Positions 17,866 through 27,349 are shown, counted from the stretch's first letter. The stretch is 64,000 bases of DNA from Alphaproteobacteria bacterium (GCA_016870095.1 VGCI01000002.1:124001-188000); one strand, 5' to 3'. The notes: generated by a model from the sequence alone, not told the origin. Numbers and translations: made by a program.

Positions 17866-19050
17866 ATGTCATTTTTACAGGTATTATTAAGGGAATGGTC
17901 GTTGAATTTTTCAGAAAAACAACCACTTATAAAAAAATTATTTGCTTTGGCTATCAGCATATCGCTGTTGGTAGGAATAATCTTATCTTATGTAAACTCG
18001 CCCTCCTCCCAGTTAACAGGGGAAGCTCCTTATCTAAACGTTTATAACTGGTATGGAATGATTCCCCACGCAATTTTAAAGCAGTTCGAGGCCGAAACTG
18101 GAATTCACATCAACTATGACCTTTACGATAATAACGAAATATTAGAAGCCAAGCTATTAGCCGGAAGTTCGGGTTATGATATCGTTTTTCCAAGCGCTTC
18201 TCCATATATTGAGCGGCAAATTCGTGCGGGTGTTTTTCAAAAATTAGATAAAACAAAACTGCCTAACCTTTCTCATTTAGACCCCGAATTTGAAGAGCGG
18301 ATGCAAATTGTTGACCCAGGCTTAAATTATAGCGTTCCTTTTTATTGGGGTACCTTTGGCTTTGCTTATGTGGAAGAAGCCATCCGAATGCGTTTGCCAA
18401 ATGCCCCCGTCAATAGTTATCGAATGCTTTTCGACCCAGAAGTTGTTTCTCATTTTAAATCTTGTGGGGTTACCCTCTTGGATGAAGCTGTCGACGTATA
18501 CCCTGCCGTATTAGCTTTTCTAAAACTCGATCCCCAAAGTACCGACGTTAAAGATCTCAAAGCCGCACAAGACCAACTTCTAAAAGTCCGGCCGTCTATC
18601 TCGCGATTTCTGGGACAACGCTTCGCCAGTGAATTGGTATCTGGAGAAGTTTGTTTGACTCAAGCATGGTCTGGAGATGTCCAGGTTGCTCAACAACAAG
18701 CGAAAGAGGCAAAAAGAAAAACAACCATCCAGTATGTCGTCCCCGAAGAAGGCGGCACTCTATGGATTGATGCAATGTGCATTCCAAAAGATGCACCTCA
18801 CCCTCAAAATGCTTATCTATTCATTAATTTTTTGATGAGACCCAGCATTAGTGCAGCCATCACGAATACTCTATTATTTCCAACAACAAATAAGAGCGCA
18901 CACACCCTGCTCAAAAAAGAAATTCGAAATAATGAAACTTTATATCCCCGTCCGGAGGTGTTTAAGAGGTTAAAGCTTGATAAAATACAAAACTCTCGGT
19001 ATGTAGAGATACGAACTCGAAATTGGTTTCTGGCAAAACAAGGACCTTGA
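17866..19050 (+). CDS. potD: Spermidine/putrescine-type periplasmic binding protein (PotD/PotF family)
   Basis: This 394-residue protein has an N-terminal signal or anchor segment (about residues 25-45), then the family start YLNVYNWYGMIPHAILKQFE (about 56-75). Further family features are VFPSASPYIERQI, the central VPFYWGTFGFAYVEE and EEGGTLWIDAMCIPKDAPHP. It captures polyamines in the periplasm for the transporter encoded by the next three genes. The ATG at 17866 abuts the previous stop; a TTG at 17902 with AAGGGA upstream is an alternative start that gives a tidier signal peptide. Substrate is inferred from the family. Confidence 0.87.
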   Translation: MSFLQVLLREWSLNFSEKQPLIKKLFALAISISLLVGIILSYVNSPSSQLTGEAPYLNVYNWYGMIPHAILKQFEAETGIHINYDLYDNNEILEAKLLAGSSGYDIVFPSASPYIERQIRAGVFQKLDKTKLPNLSHLDPEFEERMQIVDPGLNYSVPFYWGTFGFAYVEEAIRMRLPNAPVNSYRMLFDPEVVSHFKSCGVTLLDEAVDVYPAVLAFLKLDPQSTDVKDLKAAQDQLLKVRPSISRFLGQRFASELVSGEVCLTQAWSGDVQVAQQQAKEAKRKTTIQYVVPEEGGTLWIDAMCIPKDAPHPQNAYLFINFLMRPSISAAITNTLLFPTTNKSAHTLLKKEIRNNETLYPRPEVFKRLKLDKIQNSRYVEIRTRNWFLAKQGP

Positions 19051-19233
19051 ACGAGGACAGCGATCACCCCAAACCACGTTGAACACCCCCATCCCTTAAG
19101 AGGCGGTTATTTTTAAGGTGCGACAGGAGAAGAAATTTGAAAAGAAATTATAAAATTAATGTTCAAAAGTTAGATGGCAGTTCCTTAATAAGGTTGTGTT
19201 CTCGCTTCATTTTTCTAATACCTGGCGTTTGAA

Positions 19234-20376
19234 ATGGCTCACCCACCTCAAACTCGTCGTCAAATAGAACCTTGGCAAGATCCGAAGGCTAAACCTTATA
19301 TTTCAATCGAAAATGTTACCAAAAGCTTTGGCTCCGTCGTTGCTGTCAGAAGTGTTTCCTTATCCATTTATCAAGGCGAGCTTTTCTCTCTGTTGGGAGG
19401 ATCAGGATGTGGAAAAACAACGTTATTACGCCTCCTTGCTGGCTTTGAAAAACCGACAACGGGTCGTCTTTATATTGATGGGGTCGATATTACCGATGTA
19501 CCGGCGTACGAACGCCCCGTAAACATGATGTTTCAGTCCTATGCTCTCTTTCCGCATATGACTGTTGCCCAAAATGTTGCTTTTGGACTCAAGCAAGAAC
19601 GCTTACCCAGCAAAATTATACGGGAACGTGTAAAAGAAGGCCTTGACCTCGTCCAGATGAGTGCTTACGCAGAACGCAAACCTCACCAACTCTCAGGGGG
19701 GCAACGTCAACGCGTCGCCTTGGTTAGAAGTTTGGTGAAACAACCCAAACTTCTCCTATTAGATGAACCCTTAGCAGCCCTCGATAAAGGACTGCGAGAA
19801 CGAACACAATTCGAACTCGTCAATATTCAAGAGCGTGTAGGTATTACATTTATTATGGTCACCCATGACCAAGAAGAGGCTATGACCATGTCTAGCCGTA
19901 TGGGTGTTATGGAAGAAGGCCGTATCCGACAAATAGGGGCACCACATGATGTCTATGAATTTCCAAACTCAAGATTTGTTGCCGAATTCATTGGGACGAT
20001 CAATATTTTTGAAGGTGTCGTCCTTGAAGATGAACCTGACCATGTTCTTATTGATTCCGAAGCCGCTGGATGTCAGCTTTATGTCACTCACTCAGCCGCT
20101 GTTCCCGTGGGAGCCCAAGTTGCCATAGCTGTTCGTCCTGAAAAAGTAATGATTTCAACGAACAAACCCTCAGGCAATCGCAATTTTGCTAAAGGCGTGG
20201 TCCGGGAAATTGCTTACTTGGGAGACTTTTCTATTTATTACGTCGAACTGTCATCCGGTAAAATTATTCAAGCCGCCTTACCAAATCTTCTTCGTCTATC
20301 TGAACGAGACATTAAATGGGATGATGAAATCTACGTATATTGGCGTGCCGAAAACGGCGTTGTCTTAACATCATGA
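19234..20376 (+). CDS. potA: Polyamine-type ABC transporter ATPase
   Basis: This 380-residue ATPase has Walker A GGSGCGKTT (about residues 55-63), signature LSGGQRQR, Walker B LLLLDEPLAALD and the H-loop VTHDQEEA. A C-terminal TOBE domain (about 280-380) is typical of PotA/PotG. It energises polyamine import. A 183-bp gap separates it from the binding-protein gene, so it may have its own promoter. The stop overlaps the next gene by 4 bp. Confidence 0.93.
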   Translation: MAHPPQTRRQIEPWQDPKAKPYISIENVTKSFGSVVAVRSVSLSIYQGELFSLLGGSGCGKTTLLRLLAGFEKPTTGRLYIDGVDITDVPAYERPVNMMFQSYALFPHMTVAQNVAFGLKQERLPSKIIRERVKEGLDLVQMSAYAERKPHQLSGGQRQRVALVRSLVKQPKLLLLDEPLAALDKGLRERTQFELVNIQERVGITFIMVTHDQEEAMTMSSRMGVMEEGRIRQIGAPHDVYEFPNSRFVAEFIGTINIFEGVVLEDEPDHVLIDSEAAGCQLYVTHSAAVPVGAQVAIAVRPEKVMISTNKPSGNRNFAKGVVREIAYLGDFSIYYVELSSGKIIQAALPNLLRLSERDIKWDDEIYVYWRAENGVVLTS

Positions 20377-21302
20377 CCACCCCTCAGAATATCTTGACCC
20401 CTAGAAAAGGGTTTTGGAGCCGACTGACAAGAGAACGAGGTTTCGTCATTGCTGGGCCCTACCTGTGGCTCGGTCTATTTTCACTTATCCCTTTTTTGTT
20501 GGTTGTCAAAATTAGCTTGTCGCAATCCGTTATGGCGATACCTCCCTTTCATCCTCTATTTCAATGGTCAGCAGAGCAAATTCTTCAAATCCGTTTGAAT
20601 TTCGCTGCTTATACGACCTTATTAACAGACCCATTTTATGCATCTGCATTCGTAGGTTCTCTTAAAATTGCCTTGGTCTCCACTTTTTCTTGCTTAATCA
20701 TTGGGTATCCAATGGCTTATTCGATCGTTCAAGCATCTCCTCGATGGCGTCCTCTCTTGCTTCTCTTGATCATTCTTCCTTTCTTCACCTCTTTTTTGGT
20801 TCGGGTTTATGCTTGGATTGGCTTACTCAGTACAGAAGGTGTCATCAATACATTTTTATTGTATGTTGGTATTATTCAAGAACCTCTGCCCTTATTGTAT
20901 AATTCTTTTGCTGTTACGATAGGCATCGTTTATTGCTATCTACCTTTTATGATTCTACCGATCTATTCTGTCTTAGATAAGATTGATCCTGCCTATTTAG
21001 AGGCAGCTTACGATTTGGGATGCCGACCTTGGCGGTCATTTTGGCGCATTACTGTTCCCTTGTCGTTGAGAGCGATCATTGCAGGAAGTATCCTCGTCTT
21101 CGTACCTGCTGTAGGTGAGTTTGTAATTCCTGAACTTTTAGGGGCTCCAGAAACTCTTATGATTGGTCGTGTTTTGTGGTCTGAATTTTTTAACAATCAA
21201 AATTGGCCCTTAGCATGCGCTCTGGCGCTTGTTACGCTGGTGGTGTTTGTAATTCCTTTTATGATTTTTCAACGCTTTCAATTGCGTAACAAAGAAGAAT
21301 AA
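20373..21302 (+). CDS. potB: Polyamine-type ABC transporter permease (PotB/PotH)
   Basis: I chose the ATG at 20373 that overlaps the potA stop (ATGA). The product has 309 residues with six membrane segments. The binding-protein-dependent permease loop (EAAYDLGCRPWRSFWRITVPLS) contacts the ATPase. FTSFLVRVYAWIGLLSTEGVIN is characteristic of PotB/PotH. It is the first of two permeases of the heterodimeric channel. Confidence 0.92.
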   Translation: MTTPQNILTPRKGFWSRLTRERGFVIAGPYLWLGLFSLIPFLLVVKISLSQSVMAIPPFHPLFQWSAEQILQIRLNFAAYTTLLTDPFYASAFVGSLKIALVSTFSCLIIGYPMAYSIVQASPRWRPLLLLLIILPFFTSFLVRVYAWIGLLSTEGVINTFLLYVGIIQEPLPLLYNSFAVTIGIVYCYLPFMILPIYSVLDKIDPAYLEAAYDLGCRPWRSFWRITVPLSLRAIIAGSILVFVPAVGEFVIPELLGAPETLMIGRVLWSEFFNNQNWPLACALALVTLVVFVIPFMIFQRFQLRNKEE

Positions 21303-21318
21303 GCGAGGTCGTTCCCTG

Positions 21319-22122
21319 ATGCGTCATCTATCGAAAACTGGCATTACTTCCCTCATCGTTGGGTACGCCTTTCTATATCTTCCAATTGTGACGGTCATTA
21401 TTTTTTCTTTTAATGAATCCCGTTTAGTAACCGTATGGAGTCGCTTTTCAACCAAATGGTATGGGGCTTTATGGACCAACGAAGGACTTTTAGATACTGT
21501 TTTGGCTAGCTTTAAAATTGCCTCTATGACAGCAACCGCAGCAGTGATTTTAGGAACTCTCGCCGCCGTCGTTATGGTGAGATTTATCAAGTTTCGGGGA
21601 CGAACTTTGTTTAGTGGGCTGATCTCCGCACCTCTTGTCATGCCGGATGTTATTACAGGCCTAGCTGTTCTCATGATGTTTGTAACCTTTGAACAATTAA
21701 TTGGTTGGCCCGCTCATCGGGGAATATTAACCATCACCATTGCTCATATTACCCTCGCTATGGCTTATGTCTATCTTGTCGTTCAAGCACGGTTACAAGA
21801 TTTTGATCGTTCAATTGAAGAGGCAGCTTTAGATTTAGGAGCTCGCCCTTTAAAAGTATTTCTTGTGATTGTCTTGCCCTTAATTTTACCGTCTTTAGCG
21901 GCCGGATGGTTGCTTGCGTTTGCATTATCGTTAGATGATGTTGTCATTGCGAGCTTCCTATCTGGGCCTGGGGCAACAACACTCCCTATGTTGATTTTTT
22001 CCAGTATTCGCATGGGGGTTAGCCCCGTCATTAATGCCTTATCAACAATTATTGTCGGTATTGTTGCAACCAGCGTTATGATTGCAGGTATTCTTATACA
22101 TCATCAACAAAAGCGTCACTGA
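21319..22122 (+). CDS. potC: Polyamine-type ABC transporter permease (PotC/PotI)
   Basis: The product has 267 residues and six membrane segments. The ATPase-contact loop is EAALDLGARPLKVFLVIVLP, and the C-terminal half contains SLDDVVIASFLSGPG and TTLPMLIFSSIRMGVSP, typical of PotC/PotI. It is preceded by GAGG and lies 16 bp after the other permease gene. It completes a four-component importer. Confidence 0.93.
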   Translation: MRHLSKTGITSLIVGYAFLYLPIVTVIIFSFNESRLVTVWSRFSTKWYGALWTNEGLLDTVLASFKIASMTATAAVILGTLAAVVMVRFIKFRGRTLFSGLISAPLVMPDVITGLAVLMMFVTFEQLIGWPAHRGILTITIAHITLAMAYVYLVVQARLQDFDRSIEEAALDLGARPLKVFLVIVLPLILPSLAAGWLLAFALSLDDVVIASFLSGPGATTLPMLIFSSIRMGVSPVINALSTIIVGIVATSVMIAGILIHHQQKRH

Positions 22123-22138
22123 CAATTTCGCTATAAAG

Positions 22139-23365
22139 TTACCGATAATAGCCGGGTTGAGGAACAATTTGTTGCGCGTATTGTGGTTGTGGCATAACTT
22201 GTTGAACCATTATCTGACCTTGCGCAGGTGCCATCATTTGTTGTGGAGGCAAAAACTGTGGGGGCGCACTTAAGGGATAATAATATGGTTGTTGCGTGGG
22301 TTGTTGCATGGGTTGTTGCATGGGCTGTTGAATAGGTTGTTGCATCAATGGCTGCTGTTGAGCAGGACCATATCCTTGCCCATAATAGGCACTCGGCGCA
22401 GATCCTATAGGTTGTTGATAACCAACAGGCGTAGCACCTGAAGACATATATTGTTGTCCCTGAGGTCCCGCATATTGTTGCCCCATGGCCATAGGCTGTG
22501 GATTCCCCCCATAGGACGATTCTTGAGGTTGACCGCGTCTGGTTGCAAATGGGTTGACGGCCCTCGTGGCGCTTTGAACATTTGCACGAGCTGTGCCGAT
22601 ACCATAGCGTGCAAATGGCTGTAAAGGAGCCGGTACAATTGCTGAAGCGGTTCCTAATGCTTTTCCAAGAGGAGAAAACTCCTTGCGAAGGGCACCCCCA
22701 ACATAATTCCCCCCCACCCGGGTCGCAATAGTCCCTAAAGCACCTCCCTTACCTGCGTGCTGTTGCTCCGGATTATTTGAAGCGAGCCATGCTGATTGAG
22801 AATTATGCTGACTCTCCTCCGCCTTCAAAGTCGTTACAGCGGTAAGAAACCCAATAATAAAGAAAAGCGCCCCCAGAAATAATAATCCAAGAACTGTACT
22901 CATAATAGACATTTTACTCATTGAAAGCCTAACTTCCTTATAAATCCAACGGTGAACCATTCCATTTTTATCTGCCGCGCCTTTTAATATTTTCAATTTT
23001 TGCAGCCGCTCATCTTTTTCTTTAACCAGCGCTACAACTTCATTTTCTTGCTCCAATATTGTTTTCGGTGCCAAATAATGAGGTGACTGAAGTTCCTTTT
23101 GATTTTTCGCAAGCATTTCAAATTTTTGCGCGATTTCAACTGTATCTTCATGAGGCGTTCCGAGGGGGGTTTTGACTAAAAATGATGGGGGCGGCCCCTG
23201 GCTCACTGAAGAGTGAAAATTATAATCCTCCTTTAAAAAAGATGACCTATTGGCAGCTTGATATGGCGATTGAGATACATTCCGATATCCATGTTGTTCA
23301 CTGATTTCAGTCTGTGTCTCAAATGAATTCTTCCAATTTTTTTTAATTTGGTGAATATTTTTCAA
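22139..23365 (-). CDS. Membrane-anchored protein with a long Gln/Pro-rich C-terminal region
   Basis: I do not recognise this 408-residue protein. It has a charged N-terminal part (1-150), one strong membrane span (about 156-178, VLGLLFLGALFFIIGFL), an Ala/Gly-rich segment (190-270) and a long low-complexity tail rich in Gln, Pro, Met and Tyr. The tail contains 4-residue repeats of QQPM/QQPI/QQPT type coded by a 12-nt tandem repeat at 22288-22347. There is no classical signal peptide, so the tail side (cytoplasm or periplasm) is uncertain. It converges with potC, 16 bp apart. Confidence 0.65.
   Translation of the reverse strand: MKNIHQIKKNWKNSFETQTEISEQHGYRNVSQSPYQAANRSSFLKEDYNFHSSVSQGPPPSFLVKTPLGTPHEDTVEIAQKFEMLAKNQKELQSPHYLAPKTILEQENEVVALVKEKDERLQKLKILKGAADKNGMVHRWIYKEVRLSMSKMSIMSTVLGLLFLGALFFIIGFLTAVTTLKAEESQHNSQSAWLASNNPEQQHAGKGGALGTIATRVGGNYVGGALRKEFSPLGKALGTASAIVPAPLQPFARYGIGTARANVQSATRAVNPFATRRGQPQESSYGGNPQPMAMGQQYAGPQGQQYMSSGATPVGYQQPIGSAPSAYYGQGYGPAQQQPLMQQPIQQPMQQPMQQPTQQPYYYPLSAPPQFLPPQQMMAPAQGQIMVQQVMPQPQYAQQIVPQPGYYR
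22288..22347. repeat. 12-nt tandem repeat, five imperfect copies
   Basis: Five consecutive 12-bp units close to GTTGTTGCATGG lie in frame inside the Gln/Pro-rich gene, each coding four residues of the QQPM type. Two copies are identical, so copy number may vary between strains. Confidence 0.8.
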
Positions 23366-23652
23366 CCCTATATCCTACCTCAGACTTCCTATCTTTCTCC
23401 CCGGTCAATTGGCTATAACGAAATAAAAAATTCAGCCATAAACCAATTACTCTTAAAAGTATGACACTATTTTAGAGAAATTTTAACTTTTTTTAGTTTT
23501 TTTAAAAATAATAAGCATTTCTGCAGATTTTTTGGATATTAGATAAATTTTAATTTAAATATGTGAAAAAATGTGTTGTATTTTTTTTTATTTTTGATGC
23601 TATGCTATCAATTGTGAAGTTTAGCGTTATTTATCAACAGGAGACTATTGCA

Positions 23653-24060
23653 ATGACCATTAAGTTACCACTAATATTAAGTACAATGCTTGCTGCTTTT
23701 GCCATTTCAGGTACATATGCTAGCGAAGCTTCAACAACACCAGCACCAGACGCTGCAGCCCCTGCTATGGAAGCAACTCCGACTGCTGCAACCACAGGTG
23801 CATCAGCACCTACAGCTAAAAAGGGTAAAAAAGCTCCCACCGCTGAAGCAACGACTGGTGAACCGAAAAAGAAGCATTACCGTAAACACCGTCATCACCA
23901 TCATGGTGGCTCAGGACATTATCCAAACAAATGGGATGCACCATGGGATTACATTCAACAAGGTGTCTCCTCAGAAACATACGGATGCTCTGGTGATACC
24001 CCCACAGACAGCAGCCCGAAAATGCCAATACCTGAAGTCCCAGGTCAAAAGACTCCATAA
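23653..24060 (+). CDS. Small secreted Ala/Pro/Lys/His-rich protein
   Basis: I chose the ATG at 23653, which has AGGAG nine bases upstream; upstream in-frame codons lack this. The 135-residue product begins with a clear signal peptide (MTIKLPLILSTMLAAFAISGTYA, cleavage near ASE). The mature part is Ala/Thr/Pro-rich, then has a basic histidine cluster (KKKHYRKHRHHHHGGSGH, about residues 74-91) and a C-terminal WDAPWDYIQQGVSSETYGCSG segment. The His cluster could bind metal or nucleic acid. No family is recognised. A strong terminator follows 20 bp later. Confidence 0.7.
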   Translation: MTIKLPLILSTMLAAFAISGTYASEASTTPAPDAAAPAMEATPTAATTGASAPTAKKGKKAPTAEATTGEPKKKHYRKHRHHHHGGSGHYPNKWDAPWDYIQQGVSSETYGCSGDTPTDSSPKMPIPEVPGQKTP

Positions 24061-24076
24061 TAATTTTGGAATCAAT

Positions 24077-24104
24077 AAAAGCGGGGATTATCCCCGCTTT
24101 TTTT
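24077..24104 (+). terminator. Intrinsic terminator after the His-rich secreted protein gene
   Basis: GCGGGGA (24081-24087) pairs with TCCCCGC (24091-24097) across a TTA loop and is followed by seven T. It is a textbook terminator on the plus strand. The preceding AAAA may let it also serve pth on the minus strand. Confidence 0.93.
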
Positions 24105-24120
24105 ATGGGCTCAATCTGCT

Positions 24121-24702
24121 TTATCGCCTTAAATTTTCAGCGATCTTCGTTAACCATATACCCGGATCAGAACCGAAAAGACTCATGATTTCATCACAAA
24201 TGGCCGAAAGAAGACGTGTCAACCAATTTTCATCTGCCTTGGAAAAATTACTCAAAACATAATGAGCAACTTTATCCTCCTGACCTGGAGAGCGACCCGG
24301 ATGGCCAATTCCCAAACGTACGCGCCAATAATCTTGACTAATATGTTGATCTAGACTTTTTAATCCATTATGTCCACCATGACCGCCGCCAATTTTAACC
24401 TTAATTTGACCAGGTTCTAAATCCAAATCATCATGCATGACATAAACTTGGTTGGGAGACACTTTGTAAAATCGAAGAAGATCGCCAACAGCTTGACCCG
24501 ATAAATTCATGTAGGTGATAGGTTTACATAAGATTACTTTGTTGTCTCCAATGGTTCCTTCCGAAACCATTGCAGAAAATTTTATTTTAAAAGGAGGAAA
24601 GTTATAAGCCGACGCAATGACGTCAACGGCCATAAAGCCAATGTTGTGCCGGTTGAGAACATATTTGTCTCCTGGATTTCCCAGACCAACCAGCACATAC
24701 AT
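24121..24702 (-). CDS. pth: Peptidyl-tRNA hydrolase
   Basis: It frees tRNA from drop-off peptidyl-tRNA. The 193-residue enzyme starts MYVLVGLGNPGDKYVLNRHNIGF, which includes the catalytic histidine. It also has the substrate-binding KPITYMNLSGQAV and the aspartate-containing MHDDLDLEPGQIK, and GGGHGGHNGLKS. I chose ATG 24702 over the adjacent TTG. It lies 15 bp downstream of rplY, the common prs-rplY-pth order. Confidence 0.95.
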   Translation of the reverse strand: MYVLVGLGNPGDKYVLNRHNIGFMAVDVIASAYNFPPFKIKFSAMVSEGTIGDNKVILCKPITYMNLSGQAVGDLLRFYKVSPNQVYVMHDDLDLEPGQIKVKIGGGHGGHNGLKSLDQHISQDYWRVRLGIGHPGRSPGQEDKVAHYVLSNFSKADENWLTRLLSAICDEIMSLFGSDPGIWLTKIAENLRR

Positions 24703-24717
24703 CAATAATAATGCGCT

Positions 24718-25371
24718 TTAGGACGCAGATCCAGAAGAACCGCCGCCTGCCGGAGCACTTGTGCCGCCAGCCGTAGCAACGTCCGCTGGTTTCTCTTCTT
24801 CCATCACAGTTGGAGCCACAATCGTTGCAATCGTATTATCCCGCTCTGGATGGGCAGCCACAACATCTGATGGCAAAGCCAAAGTATCCAAATGAATGGT
24901 CTGGTTGATATCACAACCGCTCAAATCAACAACCAATTTTTCTGGAATAGAATGGGCTGGACAAATCAGTTCAAGGTTATGATGCACAATGTTTAAAACG
25001 CCGCCACGTTTAATTCCTGGGGCTTTATCATCATTAATAAAAGTGACAGGAACAAATACGTGAACTTTAGCACCTTTGCTAACACGCATAAAATCTACAT
25101 GAATAGGGCGGTCTGTAACTGGATGAAATTGAACAGCTTTTGCCAAAACTTCCTGTTCCTTACCATCTAAAGCAACAGAATAAAGACGGCTAAAAAAACC
25201 AGGTTGCAAACATTCTGTCATCAATACTTTTGGATCCATAGCAATCATTTCTGGTTCTTTTTTATTACCATAAATAATACCCGGTACCATTCCAGATGTT
25301 CGAACGGCTCGAGCCCCGCCTGTCCCAGACAGTGTCCGCGGAGATGCATTAAGTGTTATTGCTGTGCTCAT
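24718..25371 (-). CDS. rplY: 50S ribosomal protein bL25, long CTC form
   Basis: This 217-residue protein has an N-terminal 5S rRNA-binding L25 domain (about 1-95) and a C-terminal TL5/CTC beta domain (about 100-190). The tail is Gly/Ser/Ala-rich. The long form is common outside the gammaproteobacteria. Supporting segments are GMVPGIIYG and VDFMRVSKGAKVHVFVPV. It lies between prs and pth on the minus strand. Confidence 0.94.
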   Translation of the reverse strand: MSTAITLNASPRTLSGTGGARAVRTSGMVPGIIYGNKKEPEMIAMDPKVLMTECLQPGFFSRLYSVALDGKEQEVLAKAVQFHPVTDRPIHVDFMRVSKGAKVHVFVPVTFINDDKAPGIKRGGVLNIVHHNLELICPAHSIPEKLVVDLSGCDINQTIHLDTLALPSDVVAAHPERDNTIATIVAPTVMEEEKPADVATAGGTSAPAGGGSSGSAS

Positions 25372-25471
25372 GAGAAAAACTCCCTCAAAATTTGGCTATT
25401 AAAAAAAAATACCTTTCCCCGTGTATACATGACTCTAATCAGAAAAGCAAGATCGACATCAAGAGAAGCGC

Positions 25472-26443
25472 TTACTTTTGAGGACTTTTTCTTAACTTTG
25501 CATCTTCCCAATCAAACAAACTAGAAACGGACTGGTCATGCGCAATTCGATAAATGGCTTCTCCTAATAGAGCAGCCACGGAGATAATCTCAATTTTTGG
25601 TGCCAGAAGCGTTTCAGGTAAGGGCTGAATGGTATCGCAAATGACCAAACGTCTTAAAGCTGATTGCTCAATCTTTTCCAAGGCTTTGCCTGATAAAACC
25701 CCATGAGAGACGTAAGCATCAACATCTTTTGCTCCCGCTGATTTCAACGATTCAGCTGCTTGACATAGTGTCCCTGCAGAATCAACCATGTCATCGATGA
25801 GAATACATAACCGACCCTTCACATCCCCTATGAGATTTAAGACTTCAGAGGCTCCTGGAACCGTGCGACGCTTATCAATAATAGCCATATCAGCGCCCAA
25901 ATGTTGAGCTACAATGCGTGCTCGCACCAATCCGCCAACATCGGGGGAGACGATAACAACAGTGTTTTCTTGACCATAACGAGTTTGAATATTTTGGCAA
26001 AATATTGGGGCCACTGATAAATTATCTGTAGGAATATCAAAGAAACCTTGTATTTGACTTGAATGCCACTCAACTGTCAGAACACGATTTGCTCCGGCGA
26101 CGGTCAAAAGATTCGCAACCAGTTTTGCCGAAATGGGGCTGCGAGAGGATGTTTTGCGATCCTGACGCCCATAACCATAATAAGGAACAACAGCTGTAAT
26201 TGAACGAGCAGATCCTCGACGCAATGCATCGAGAGTGATTAATAACTCCATTAGGGTATCGTTTGTAGGGCATGATGTGGGTTGAATGACAAACATATCT
26301 TGTCCACGAACACTTTCTTGGACTTCAACAAAGACTTCCCGATCAGCATATCGTTGAATCGAAGCTTGGACTAAGGGTACTTTCAGATAGTCTGCAACGG
26401 CTTTTCCCAAGGGGAGATTACTATTGCAAGATAAGATTTTCAT
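25472..26443 (-). CDS. prs: Ribose-phosphate pyrophosphokinase
   Basis: It makes PRPP from ribose 5-phosphate and ATP for nucleotide, His and Trp synthesis. The ATG at 26443 fits the family N-terminus (MKILSCNSNLPLGKAVADYL) and has GGAGG upstream. The 323-residue protein shows the flexible-loop segment VVPYYGYGRQDRK and the PRPP-binding motif CILIDDMVDSAGTL. It is the first gene of prs-rplY-pth. Confidence 0.95.
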   Translation of the reverse strand: MKILSCNSNLPLGKAVADYLKVPLVQASIQRYADREVFVEVQESVRGQDMFVIQPTSCPTNDTLMELLITLDALRRGSARSITAVVPYYGYGRQDRKTSSRSPISAKLVANLLTVAGANRVLTVEWHSSQIQGFFDIPTDNLSVAPIFCQNIQTRYGQENTVVIVSPDVGGLVRARIVAQHLGADMAIIDKRRTVPGASEVLNLIGDVKGRLCILIDDMVDSAGTLCQAAESLKSAGAKDVDAYVSHGVLSGKALEKIEQSALRRLVICDTIQPLPETLLAPKIEIISVAALLGEAIYRIAHDQSVSSLFDWEDAKLRKSPQK

Positions 26444-26593
26444 TCGCTTTAATTCCTCCAAGGACCAATAACTCCCTAATTCTTATAGAATTAAAGAGTT
26501 TAAAGATTTAATATTCTATCTAAACCATAAAAGATAAATAAAACAACATGAAATGGTTTGTTAGCAAAATATAGTTCCACTAACTATTTAACC

Positions 26594-27349
26594 CTAATTC
26601 TTTATTCCAATACCTGACAAGCTACACCCAAAATTGGCTTCCCCTAAAATTGTCTTACGACGAAAACTAAAGAAACGATCTGCATCTGCATAGGTATTTG
26701 CAAGAGCCGGCATGATCTGGGAGATACCCGCCCCTGAAAGTCGTTTCATGACGAACCCGGGAAGATCAAATTGCCAATGATGGGGACGATAACCGGGTTT
26801 GAAAAAGGAAGGCTCATCCCTTAAATTTTCATAGAACTCCTGACTAACTTCATAATCATCTTGCCAAATACACGGCCCTAAAGCTGCTATAATATCGTGA
26901 CCACCCAAATCTTTCATCTGTTGAACCGTCGCCTCTATAATTTCTCCCACTGCCCCTCGCCAACCTGCGTGAACAGCGGCAACAATATCTCCCCGCATTG
27001 TGGAGAGTAAAACCGGCACGCAATCGGCAGTTAAAACAGAGATTAACAAACCCGGAGTTGTTGTTACCAAGGCATCAGCTTCGGGTAGATTTTCTAAAAA
27101 TGGTTGATTGACAACCAAAACTTTAGAGGAATGAATTTGCCGAACTGTTATTAAATTCTCCCCTTTAAACCCCAGTGATTCGCATACCCGACGCCTATTT
27201 TCCTCAACATGTTCAAGACTATCTCCTTTTTCACGGGCAGTATTAAGTGTTTTGAAATCCCCTTGGCTTACGCCACCTTTACGGGTAAAAAACCCGTGAC
27301 GAACACCTTGTACATTTGATAAAAGAGAAGCTTTTAGATACGGAACCAT
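26594..27349 (-). CDS. pgeF: Laccase-domain purine nucleoside phosphorylase (YfiH/PgeF family)
   Basis: This 251-residue protein has the multicopper-oxidase-fold YfiH features: RHGFFTRKGGVS, VRQIHSSKV, LTADCVPVLL, AAVHAGWRG and ALGPCI, which carry the zinc-binding His/Cys residues. Family members act on purine nucleosides, and some edit peptidoglycan precursors. I chose ATG 27349 because AGGTG lies six bases upstream; GTG 27358 overlaps that site. It is separated from prs by 150 bp. Confidence 0.9.
   Translation of the reverse strand: MVPYLKASLLSNVQGVRHGFFTRKGGVSQGDFKTLNTAREKGDSLEHVEENRRRVCESLGFKGENLITVRQIHSSKVLVVNQPFLENLPEADALVTTTPGLLISVLTADCVPVLLSTMRGDIVAAVHAGWRGAVGEIIEATVQQMKDLGGHDIIAALGPCIWQDDYEVSQEFYENLRDEPSFFKPGYRPHHWQFDLPGFVMKRLSGAGISQIMPALANTYADADRFFSFRRKTILGEANFGCSLSGIGIKN

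Noticed and set aside
23690-24262. 190-codon plus-strand frame overlapping the His-rich protein and pth
   Set aside because: It runs through the terminator and into pth on the opposite strand; residues mirror the out-of-frame repeats.
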